Origin: Immersiella caudata
Lineage: Eukaryota > Ascomycota > Sordariomycetes > Sordariales > Lasiosphaeriaceae
NCBI GenBank assembly: GCA_030512335.1
Contig: JAULSU010000005.1
Location: 3,534,001-3,598,000 of the forward strand
Reading direction: 5' to 3'
DNA: 64,000 bases
Shown: positions 47,941 to 56,773 of the stretch, in pieces
Numbering within the stretch: the stretch's first letter is position 1
Layout: every line of letters begins with the position of its first letter
Translations under genes and position numbers: made by a program
The notes under the pieces: model-generated
What the model was told of the DNA's origin: nothing
Seen by the model: the letters and a program-made list of their open reading frames with translations, nothing else
The model's database searches: none

Positions 47941-49275
47941 GCAATCCCCATCCAGATCTTCAGCTTCTGCGATGCCCCCAAACGATGAGACAAGGCCGGA
48001 CAGGATATTCCGCACAACTCCTCGGGCTTGTTTGACGAAGCGGTGAGAGCCAGCAGATACATCCTGCACGCTCATCCCCTGCAGAGATATCCTACCGTTT
48101 GCATTAGCGGGTAGGAGAGCTCACTTCGGAACCGGAGATAACTCAGCTTGGGTGTCTGACAACCCACATTCAACGCCGAGCCGCCAGCGAAAATCTTTGT
48201 TGGTCATATGATGAAACGCTCATCGTTCGTTGCTTGACTCGATCCTTTGGGCGTTCCTGACTCTAGCCGTCTTTAGTACAACCTCCACCCGACTCACCAA
48301 CGCTTTTACGGCACCAAATTTGCAACGGAAACGGTGGTGGTGTGTATGGCTTGAGAAATTTTGCGCTGGTACGGATTTGCTGGCGGGCGTGCTCCCCTCC
48401 TCTCCGAGACAACCTGAATGCCTCCAAACTAGTGGTTGGTCTTGGTCTGGCACGACTGCAGCCCAAGCCTGCCTCGCACCACTCAGCACATCGACAGGCG
48501 TTTCCGCCGTGACCCATCACACGTGTTGCACCTCTTGGCGGCATCTGTAAACCTCATGGGAGGAGACGCGGTGCAACTATAGAGGTCTTTCACCGTCCCG
48601 CCGAGATATGATACCCACCGCTTCGACTCAACCCGGAAGTCAATGAATTGACCAGGGGACCCGAAGTTACCGATCCCGCCGGGAGGACTTCGTTACTCAC
48701 CGCCCATACCTCGAGCACTCTCTCAAAATAGCCCATACACCGGTTGACCGCAGTCGTCCCTCACTAAGCTTGACCAGCCGAATCTTTTCGCAGATGGACT
48801 CTTGTCCCGCTAGCAGGCCCGTGGACCCTGGATCGCCACAACTATCTCGCAACGAAGAATTCCCCTTTTCTCTGCGTACTTTTGTGGTTGTGGATTTCAC
48901 TTCAAGCCGCTGATCCAAGTTGAACACCGTAGGGCTGATAGGCCGCCAAGCACGGCGTTGGTGGCGCCCACCAACTTACCGGCCCAAGCGCCTGGAACCG
49001 AAAAATAAGGACCCGTTGTGACGCACCCCAGATCTCACGATAGCCTCAGCTGTCGCCACTGGGTATCCCTGGAAAAGCTCGGACCATATAAAACTGTCCG
49101 ACCATCTGCATGCGCTCTTATGCCCACCCCCACGCTCTAGCCGTGTGTTCTAGAATGAATATATTTTGCCTGAGCAAGCCCAATCCTCAAAAGCACAAAA
49201 AGAGAGAAACCAGGAACGGGCTCTCGAACCTTTTGTCATCAGTCCTGGGGGTAACACACCTAATATGACAAAGCT

Positions 49276-49298
49276 AAAAAAAAAATCTCTAAAAAAAA
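49276..49298 (-). terminator. Double T-run Pol III terminator of the 5S gene
   Basis: On the minus strand the 5S gene ends in eight T (49291-49298), then AGAGA and ten further T (49276-49285). The second run would catch read-through. Confidence 0.85.
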
Positions 49299-49416
49299 CA
49301 TACAACACCAGGGATTCGCTGGTCGTCACCGACCCAACTACTAGTCTGGCCCTCACTGGCTTATCTATGGGAGAGCGGACGGGATCCCGAGCTTTCCAGT
49401 GGGTATGGTCGTATGT
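49298..49416 (-). rRNA. 5S ribosomal RNA (dispersed copy)
   Basis: Read on the minus strand from 49416, the 119 nt sequence begins ACATACGACCATACCCACTG and ends GTTGTATGT. The first and last bases pair as the 5S helix I. The internal control region is intact: GATAAGCCAGTGAGGGCC, then CTAGTAGTTGGGTCGGTGAC and CCAGCGAATCCCTGGTGT. It closely matches the Neurospora-type 5S sequence as I recall it, with no visible insertion or deletion, so it is probably functional. Filamentous ascomycetes carry 5S genes as single copies scattered through the genome rather than inside the rDNA unit. A T8 terminator follows. It lies about 520 bp beyond the 3' end of RSC9 on the same strand. Confidence 0.96.
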
Positions 49417-49938
49417 GATTAAGGTTGTTGCCATTCCGACTCATAGCCAACTCCCAACCTGTCTTTCCAGGGGCTGATTGAACACACTCCACACCCACCA
49501 CCGACGGAGACGCATACGCACCCCAAAGTCTGAGAGAAGATTTCACTTGCTACTCGTTATGCACTACATTTCGACTTGTCCAGATCATCATAGTATACCT
49601 ACAGACTGCCAAAAGGAGACCAATCTCCACTCCCAATATGTCCCGGAAACGCCAGGCAAAAGGGGTATTATCATACCTACTCAAGTAATGCAACCTCCAA
49701 CATAAAGAGCATGATGAGGTGGTGTGGCATACACTCTTGACTCGCTAGTGTCCCAAACCCACCCTCAAGTATCTCCCAGCTGGGCCACCGTCACCCACCT
49801 CCAAACTGTAGATGGGAAACGCTCATGTCCTTGTCGCTTCCCAGGCAACTCATGTCGTCGAACGCCGAACCAAAACCACTTTCCCACCAAAAGACATCTA
49901 ATGAGCATGATCATTCTTCACCTCAATCATCGTCTCGC
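49417..49938. other. RSC9 3' flank up to the 5S gene
   Basis: About 520 bp of 3' flank of RSC9, which must also hold any upstream element of the 5S gene. Fungal 5S genes often use a TATA-like element near -30; I see none that is convincing. No other feature. Confidence 0.4.
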
Positions 49939-52900
49939 TCAAGCGCCCAGAAGCTGCAGCAATTGGGACAGGTCCTTAGCTAGCAAGCGGTTTTCTGTGA
50001 AAACTTCCCAGAGTCTGCCCATGACGGGGCGGAACAGGCGTTCCTTGTAGCCCACCACAGCGTTTGAGCTCTTGGTGCTGCCAACTGCGAGATCACCACT
50101 GGTATCCATCGACTCGCGGGCTTCCTCCTGCTTGGTAAGCGCCTCCTCCGCCTCGGTTTTGCCCACGTTGCGTGCGATGTTGCGAAGGATGAGCATAGCT
50201 GAGAGCGGGATGCCAGCGGCTTGAGGCGGCGCGTTGGGGTTGCGCTCGTCGCGAACGCTCGCGGTTTCTTCATATGAGAGCTGGATCGTCTTGGCGGGCT
50301 CGACGACGCGAGGCTTAGGACGCTTGTTGCGGGAGGACGGAGTGTGAGCCTCAACGGCGGAGGCTTGGTTTTGGAAGTTCGAGTAGGCTGCCTCCTCGGT
50401 CGTTACATGCGTCTTGATGTGAGACATGAACTGGAAGAGGTTGAGCTTCGTCGGCTCCGAATACTTGCGACAGCTGCCCCAGTGGCAGGAAAACTCTCCT
50501 TCGCGGTTCTTGAACTGCTTGTCGTCTTCATTGGGGCGCTCATCAAGGTGATCCTGGAGGATGTGCTCCCACATCTTTGCGGCCGAGAGATTCCAGACGC
50601 TACACTTAGCTGCTCCTGGGCTCTTCCAGAGGCATTGGAAGTAACTCCGGCCCTCAGGACTCGTCGGGTATTGGCGAGCGCGAATGCCGCGGATGATGAA
50701 GCGCTGCTGCTCTCCCTGGGGTGTGACTTCGCGCACTATCTGGGCGCCCGCAGCTTGATAAACAGTGCTGATGTTCCTTATGAACTCAGCCGCATTGATC
50801 ATGTTTCGGCCTTTCTTCTTAAGGGGTTCCAAAAAAGCGTTGTTGTATGCTTGCCAGACAGCGATCTGGGTGACATTAGACTCCGGATCTTCTTCAAAGA
50901 AGCACTTTAGCCATTGATAGCAGCGCTCGGGCTCTTCCATCGCCAGGAGTCGTTCAAGGAGATCCTTAGGTATCGAGTGAACTTCGTCGGAAGCTTTACT
51001 GTCCTCGTTGTCATAGCGGAGGCTAGCGTCGCTGACAACGATCTCACGGGTGCCGCGTTTAGCACCGTGAGAGAGAAGACGGACAAGCTGTGAGACAAGG
51101 TGCTCCATATTTGTGGCTTGAAGCAGGGCATCCAGATTACTGACAATAGCAGTATACTGGTACAGAAAATCAAGACAGGCGTCCATAAGTTCATCGTCGT
51201 TGAGCAGGAGCCAATCCATGAGGTTTTGAAGTACGGACTGCGGTACTCCGCTGAGTTTGTTTGTCTCTGTAGGGTGGTTCATCGCAATTCGGGAAATGGC
51301 TCGTAGGGCGGTGAGAATGGTTCCCCGGTCTGTCGAGCTGAGTTGGGCGAGTAGCGTCTTGTAAAGAGGATCGTCAGCACTGAGGACTAGATACGGCGTG
51401 ATTTGCTCTGCGATGTCAAGGGCTGAGTGCTTCAGCTCGACTACGATGTCTATGTCTGGGAGGTGCAGGAGGATGCAGAGAAGGTCCTTGAGAGGCATGT
51501 ATTCGGACATGAACCAAGCGTTCTCTGGAAGCATGACCATGTTGCGGATGGTGAGAACTGCCTCCGTCACCAAGGTGAGGTGGTCAGTGAACTCGGCAGG
51601 CTGGAAGTTGTCCTGCACAGGTTTGGGCTTGAGTTTTGCGATGCGGTCGAGAATATCGAAGGACCCGTTGATACCGTCGAGTTCGCCTTCCTCAAACTCG
51701 TCCACCTCGGGATCATTGCAGATGGTCCAATCAACATGGTAAAACAGACTTCCCACCCCGAGCGCGAACTCAGTGAGGCCTTCGGCGAGGCCACTGAATT
51801 GCGAGAACTTGTACTTGTCTCCGCGCTCGTAGGATATCTTAACCAGATGGTTTAGCCCAAAGGCCTGCTCGGAGCGTATGCCTGACCGAAGGGCGAAAAG
51901 GCATCGCTCGTAAATGTTAGGGCCATCAAGAATTCCTACAAGGATTAGCACAAGCACAACGGTTGAGTTGAGGGCAAGCTTACCGGGAGGCAGCGCGGAG
52001 CGAATGATTGCTGCGCTACTTGGAGGGCCTTGGACCTGGGCTTGCTTGAGAGCGCGCTGCTTTCGCGCAAAAAGGTCAGGGTTGCTGCTCGGTGTATCCA
52101 CGGTACGAAGCGGCATTTGCTGCAGACCGGGGAGCTGGAACTGCTGCACAGTCGGATTGATAACATCTTGCCCGGCAGACGGGCCCGGCCAGGCATATGA
52201 TTCTCGGTAGCTTGCGCTACCTCGACCACGATCCATCTGATGATGCGACGAGTGCGCCGGAAGCTGAGATCCGTGAGGGTGCGACGAGTGTGTCGCAGGA
52301 TGTGCAGAGTTTGAGCCCGGGGTGCCGCTACCTCCAGATTGTTGTCCAGACGCGTGTCGCGTTTGGCGGGCTGAGCTGGTTTCCGGATGGAAGATAACTC
52401 TCGGCGCGGGGGCTTCGCGCAATCCTCTGGACGCTCGACTGGAGCTTGGTGTCTCCTCAGGACGGCGCTCGCGGCTGGGTGTACCATCATCACCGGATTC
52501 TTCCTTGTCGGCCTTGACTCTTGCCTGAAAGTTCTCAAGCGTACGGGTCAAGAGTGATCCGCCTTTGGCAGTTGTGTGCTCGAGGATCTCGGGCGGAGGC
52601 GGCTCCTTGTTGTGCTCTGTCTTGATCTCGTACGCGGCCAATTGTCTATAGAATATCTGCTTCAGTGTGTATGCGTCCGCGGGCGCATTATGGCGCATCA
52701 GGCCAAGGCCCTCGCACATCTTGCGCCACATAAGCTTCTCCTCCGAGACCTTGTCATAACCTCCATGCTCCACGATGTATTTGTACAGCTGAAGCAGGTC
52801 CACATTCATGTTGCCCATCTTCGGCTCGGGATCGAACTGCGTCCCTCGCTGGGCGTGGAAGGCCCGGAGCTTCTCGATGAACTCCTCATATTCAGGGGTG

Positions 52901-52941
52901 CGGTTGATCTGATGCTCTGCGACGGATTTGGTCGGTCCCAT
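49939..52941 (-). CDS. RSC9: RSC chromatin-remodelling subunit Rsc9 (ARID, RFX-like, zinc fingers)
   Basis: Rsc9 is the DNA-binding ARID subunit of the RSC (SWI/SNF-type) remodeller, related to metazoan ARID2/BAF200. Exons on the minus strand are 51984-52941 and 49939-51935. The 48 nt intron (GTAAGC...TTGTAG with a CTAAT branch) is a multiple of three without stops, and splicing yields LPPG-ILDGPNIYERC and 984 residues. Residues about 12-100 are the ARID domain (EYEEFIEKLRAFHAQRG, VDLLQLYKYIVEHGGYDKV). A disordered Ser/His-rich stretch follows to about 290. A helical repeat region runs from 320 to 650, an RFX-type winged helix lies near 655-735 (NVTQIAVWQAYNNAF), and two C2H2-like fingers near 757 and 800 (CLWKSPGAAKC, CHWGSCRKYSEP). 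The ATG at 52941 starts MGPTKSVAEH; an upstream in-frame TTG was not used. Confidence 0.94.
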   Translation of the reverse strand: MGPTKSVAEHQINRTPEYEEFIEKLRAFHAQRGTQFDPEPKMGNMNVDLLQLYKYIVEHGGYDKVSEEKLMWRKMCEGLGLMRHNAPADAYTLKQIFYRQLAAYEIKTEHNKEPPPPEILEHTTAKGGSLLTRTLENFQARVKADKEESGDDGTPSRERRPEETPSSSRASRGLREAPAPRVIFHPETSSARQTRHASGQQSGGSGTPGSNSAHPATHSSHPHGSQLPAHSSHHQMDRGRGSASYRESYAWPGPSAGQDVINPTVQQFQLPGLQQMPLRTVDTPSSNPDLFARKQRALKQAQVQGPPSSAAIIRSALPPGKLALNSTVVLVLILVGILDGPNIYERCLFALRSGIRSEQAFGLNHLVKISYERGDKYKFSQFSGLAEGLTEFALGVGSLFYHVDWTICNDPEVDEFEEGELDGINGSFDILDRIAKLKPKPVQDNFQPAEFTDHLTLVTEAVLTIRNMVMLPENAWFMSEYMPLKDLLCILLHLPDIDIVVELKHSALDIAEQITPYLVLSADDPLYKTLLAQLSSTDRGTILTALRAISRIAMNHPTETNKLSGVPQSVLQNLMDWLLLNDDELMDACLDFLYQYTAIVSNLDALLQATNMEHLVSQLVRLLSHGAKRGTREIVVSDASLRYDNEDSKASDEVHSIPKDLLERLLAMEEPERCYQWLKCFFEEDPESNVTQIAVWQAYNNAFLEPLKKKGRNMINAAEFIRNISTVYQAAGAQIVREVTPQGEQQRFIIRGIRARQYPTSPEGRSYFQCLWKSPGAAKCSVWNLSAAKMWEHILQDHLDERPNEDDKQFKNREGEFSCHWGSCRKYSEPTKLNLFQFMSHIKTHVTTEEAAYSNFQNQASAVEAHTPSSRNKRPKPRVVEPAKTIQLSYEETASVRDERNPNAPPQAAGIPLSAMLILRNIARNVGKTEAEEALTKQEEARESMDTSGDLAVGSTKSSNAVVGYKERLFRPVMGRLWEVFTENRLLAKDLSQLLQLLGA

Positions 52942-53610
52942 GTTGGCGCATTGGCCTACGGCGCGGCGCCGGAGGGGGCCTGTGAGAGTTTCGGCGGTTT
53001 GGATTCGTAGCTTCGATCTCAACTTTCAGATAATGATGCCCCGTTCGGATCGTGATTTCAAGATATTGCGTTGATAGCGCAGGTTTGAGCCTGTCGTTGC
53101 AAATCAGGAACGCGATGCGACACGAGGCTGAGAGCTTGGTTGTAGGAAGGGTAGCGCGCTGGAATTTTCGCTTGGCAGAAAATGCACGGTTCACATAAGC
53201 GGTCGTGCACGCCTGCGAGCTTCAGCTCCACCAGCCTGTGACCCACCAGTCACTTTGTCAAGATGAAAGGGGACGAGAGAGAAGGGGAAGAGATAGAAAT
53301 TCAACAAAAAATGTTTTTGCCTGTCGATTTAATTGTTTCCTACTCGAGGCGTTGAATCTATCGCAAATAATGTTCAACCATAAGCTAGCCAGTTTCTGCT
53401 CCAGCTTAGCTCTACCGCTGAGATGACAGTTTGCCAATCTGACAGGGGCTAAGAGTGGCTTCCAGTCGCTCTTTCCATGTCTGAATGGCTGCGCTACTCG
53501 TCGGTGAGTTACTGAGGCCACGTCCTGCTGGGTTTATCTGTCAAGATTGGATTTCTGTCTCACCCCTCTTCCTTTCCTAGGCTTGATCTATTTGACGATG
53601 CCAAGCTGCA
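52942..53610. promoter_or_regulatory. Divergent spacer between RSC9 and the unrecognised gene
   Basis: About 670 bp with the promoters of both genes. Two overlapping ATGs (53477, 53485) and a strong GTGAGT donor at 53504 near its right end suggest that the plus-strand gene has a further 5' exon here. Confidence 0.5.
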
Positions 53611-55073
53611 ATGGCCTTACATCCAACACCCTCCCGTTTACGCCCCTCGACTCTCTGCCTTGATCTCGAAGGCGTCTTTCTCAGCGGCACTCTCAACAGC
53701 TTCAAAAATGCTCAGCTCGTTCTAAAGTCCCAATATGGACCTGCTCCTCGCACCCCATACACAGGCTCACAGAGCCAGGCGCCAGAGGTGCGACATCTTC
53801 TGATGGTCCATGTCAACGATAGAGCCAATGAACTGGTTGGTTGTCTTGTCGAATGTACCGTTGCACATCCTCTGAGACTCTCGGCAGGAAACTCTGGACC
53901 TGGCGCAGTTTGCTTTGCCTCCAGATTCCCAGGATGAATCCATGCCACATAAAGTTGAATATCTGGCAGCCGAGAGCTCCCTTGCCTTTTACTACCCAAA
54001 AGGGGCATCCAAGGTACACTCTTCCCTACGTGCAAAATGCTTGGGGATGCTGACTAAACCTGTAGGCTCAACATACCCTGAAGGTCAAGTTCCAGGGGCC
54101 GGCCGATATCGTAACCGTTCTCACCGAGCTGTGGGCACTGAATATTACCGTACAGAATGCCTCACCAAGCATCCAAGGGAATCTCTCAACGAACCGTGAT
54201 GTTCGAGGCTTCGCCTCTCCATCAACGCATTATCCCACTAGCCGATATCAAACGCCGCGACAAGCTCACGGCCGTAGTTCGCGCCTGGCTATGCAACCCA
54301 ATACCCCGGATTGGAGGTCCCCACTCTTCGCAAATCCAGCTCACCGGCTTACACCGAGTAGGCCGCTGAGTCAAACTGCGAGCCAGAGCATGAGCCCAGT
54401 AAATGTTTGGCCCTCAATATCGCCGGTCCATCAGCTGCCCAGGCCAGCCACTACGGTAGGAGTCCCCGGCGTACTTGGAGAGGGAGTCTACAGAATCCGC
54501 AGAATGTCCTCTGCTCCAGGGAGCCGTCCAAGGATGAGGGAACCTCTAGGGACATTCGAGCTCCATGACCCTAGGGCATATACCGTTTCGAGGTATTTTG
54601 ACAAGACTCTTGAAAGATCCGACATTGCTCACCTCTTCGGCGGCCGCTCAGTCCAAGACGAAGGAACTCCAGAGGCCCGCGATCTGAAGGATTCGGCGAG
54701 CGTGGCTGATGTGGTTCGGAATTCTGCAAACAATGGCCTCAGCTCGCTACAATTTTACCAGGGGCCAGATGCGATGCCCCGAGACACAAGGACATCACAA
54801 AAGGTCATTGCGGCTGCGCAGGAAAGCAGACAGGGAGCTGCAGATGATGCGCTTCTACGGGTAGCGAGCCTGAGTCAAGATGGTCTCATGGAGGCGACAA
54901 AGATTTGGAATGACCTGTTAGAGATGGGCCAAAAGGAAGCAGAGTTGGTCTGCAATGCCGAGGAGGCTCAAAAGATTTGGTCGAGGTATGGGCAAGACTG
55001 GGAAAGGCAACTGATTCGGCTGGCTGCAAATGTCGCGGAGAAGATGAGAAGTGAGGGTGTGCATATTTGCTAA
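53611..55073 (+). CDS. Unrecognised protein with N-terminal beta domain and C-terminal helices (Rec114-like candidate)
   Basis: Minimal exons are 53611-53835, 53888-54013 and 54066-55073. Both 52 nt introns (GTTGGT...GGCAG, GTACAC...TGTAG with a CTAAA branch) give phase-0 joins, and the protein has 452 residues. The 5' end is unsure: an exon from ATG 53485 to GTGAGT 53504 could join at AAG/CTGCAATG (53603) and add a few residues. Residues 15-145 look beta-rich and end SLAFYYPKGASK joined to AQHTLKVKFQGPADIVTVL, then a helix. A Pro/Ser/Thr-rich disordered middle follows. The last 120 residues are helical, ending WERQLIRLAANVAEKMRSEG. This order (PH-like N-domain, disordered linker, helical C-end) is that of Rec114/Rec7, the meiotic break-formation factor, but similarity is weak and not tested. 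I do not claim the identity. Confidence 0.65.
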
Positions 55074-55314
55074 GGCGTGAGCTAGATTTGAGAGCACAAT
55101 CTCGTAGCTGTTATAGCTTTGGTGGAACATCTCTGTGCAGGCAAATCTGCCCACTTTGACTTCAATTCATTGTAAGAGCTGCTATATCGCCCAATCGGGA
55201 CACCTGAGTCTCTGACTCATTCACCTAGATAACTTTCATCTCCTTACCATCCATAATGTACACACCTCGCAGCATATCTCATACAATCGCATCGCCATCT
55301 CCCAAACCATCTAA

Positions 55315-55929
55315 TCAGGCCTTATTCTCCTCCCCCTCCGCCTTTTGGACGGGCTTGTCGTCGGGTGAAAAGTTCAAGCTCACACTGTTGACACAATGCC
55401 GCTCATCCGTCGCCGTCGGGAACCCCTCCCCCTTGAAAACATGCCCCAAATGCCCTCCACAGTTTGAGCACACAATCTCCGTCCTCGTCATCCCAAACGC
55501 GCGGTCCTCATGCCGCGTTACCGCCCCAGGGATGCTGTCAAAGTACGCAGGCCAGCCGCAACCTGATGAGAACTTGTGCGACGCCTTGTACAGCGGAGCG
55601 CTGCATCCCGCGCAGGTGTACACGCCTTCGCTAGGGTAATGCTTGTCGAACTTGCCGGAGCCGGGGGGTTCGGTGCCCTTTTCGCGGAGGATGCGGAATT
55701 GCTCCTTGTTCAGGACGGCGCGCCACTCGTCGGGGCTGCGTTGGTCGGGGAAGGACATATTGTCTGAGTTTGAGGAGGACTTGCTGCTGAAGAGGCTGGA
55801 AAAGAAGGGGATCATGGATGATTTGAGGGTTGTTGGGCGAAGTGATGTCGTGGTGTTGAGGCTTCCTCGTGCGATTGGACGTCTAGTGAAGAAGGCGTTC
55901 AGGATGCGGAGGAAGGGGGTGGGACGCAT
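55315..55929 (-). CDS. msrB: Methionine-R-sulfoxide reductase MsrB
   Basis: MsrB reduces the R-epimer of methionine sulfoxide in proteins with thioredoxin as electron donor. A single exon of 204 residues runs from ATG 55929. The catalytic domain starts near residue 60. It has two zinc-binding CxxC pairs (YTCAGC and IVCSNCGGHLGHVF), the substrate loop SGCGWPAYFD, and the catalytic Cys in RHCVNSVSLNF. The first 55 residues are rich in Arg, Ser, Thr and Phe with few acids (MRPTPFLRILNAFFTRRPIA) and resemble a mitochondrial presequence. In-frame ATGs at 55816 (MIPFFSSLF) and 55758 (MSFPDQRS) could start a cytosolic form. The frame is open upstream to an ATG at 56127, but that extension is Thr/Ser-rich and unlike the family. 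It converges on the neighbouring gene with 241 bp between stops. Confidence 0.94.
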   Translation of the reverse strand: MRPTPFLRILNAFFTRRPIARGSLNTTTSLRPTTLKSSMIPFFSSLFSSKSSSNSDNMSFPDQRSPDEWRAVLNKEQFRILREKGTEPPGSGKFDKHYPSEGVYTCAGCSAPLYKASHKFSSGCGWPAYFDSIPGAVTRHEDRAFGMTRTEIVCSNCGGHLGHVFKGEGFPTATDERHCVNSVSLNFSPDDKPVQKAEGEENKA

Positions 55930-56773
55930 CAAGATGGAGGTTTGGTGAGTTGGGCTGAGAGGGGACGGGCTGGGATTCGTGAGAACTTTATATGTTGAGG
56001 TTAGAATGGAAGTGTTTCGATTTGCATTGATGTTAGCCAGGCGATCCGGTTTGACAAATACGGTTTGGCTGGTGAGGCGGAGCTCGGCCAATCCAGGACG
56101 CCTTCGATGTGTGAGGTTTGGAATCATGAAGAGCAGTGAGATACCTAGTGCCTAAGCCACCCCACGTCTAGAGGAACGGGGTCCACGTCTTCACAAACCG
56201 GTTGCGTCACTGATGTGATTCCTCAACTCGCCCCTCCCCGAGGGAACAAAGGCCCTGGCACATCAGATGGAGTTCGAGGCCGAGGGTTACAACATAACAT
56301 ATCATTCATCAAATGCCATTTGCCGTCCCTGAATTGCCTATCCTGGCTACCTACCTATACGTAGAGGGTTGGAAGCGATGGGAAAGTGATCGTGCAGGTG
56401 TCCGTACCTTCTAGCAGCGCTCCAGAGAACCCACTCTTGCTGGTTCCACCTTATCTTATCGAGTGATTGACCCTAAAGCCCACTGAAATGTGGCTTGTCC
56501 CCTGTGAGCTCCGCTGCGGGGTTGCCCGTGGCTGGGCAGAGTGGCCAAAGTGGCTCCTGCCCGTTCAGGCGCCACCTACTTGCACCTTACCGACAAGAAC
56601 ACATCCTTTCGTCAACCTGGCTTTAGACTCACGCGTCTGCCTTGAGGGTGACGCATGCGTGCCAAAGGTCTAATTACCCAGGTAGCTTTAATTTCTGGCC
56701 CTTTTATTCACATACGACTCTTGCCATTCCCCAAGCCGCGCCAGTCAATTGCAGTATCTCGCACACGACCAAC
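55930..56773. promoter_or_regulatory. Divergent spacer between MSRB and AGE2
   Basis: About 840 bp with both promoters and leaders. The MSRB frame is open through its left end. No gene or RNA is supported. Confidence 0.45.

Larger units (their letters stand above)
46022..49275. other. 3.3 kb gap upstream of the SDR gene
   Basis: This holds the SDR promoter and leader on its left side. Two homopolymers stand out (12 G, 26 T; listed separately). A minus-strand frame is open over 46321-47217 but has no motif and crosses the G run. No gene, tRNA or transposon is supported up to the 5S terminator. Confidence 0.4.
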
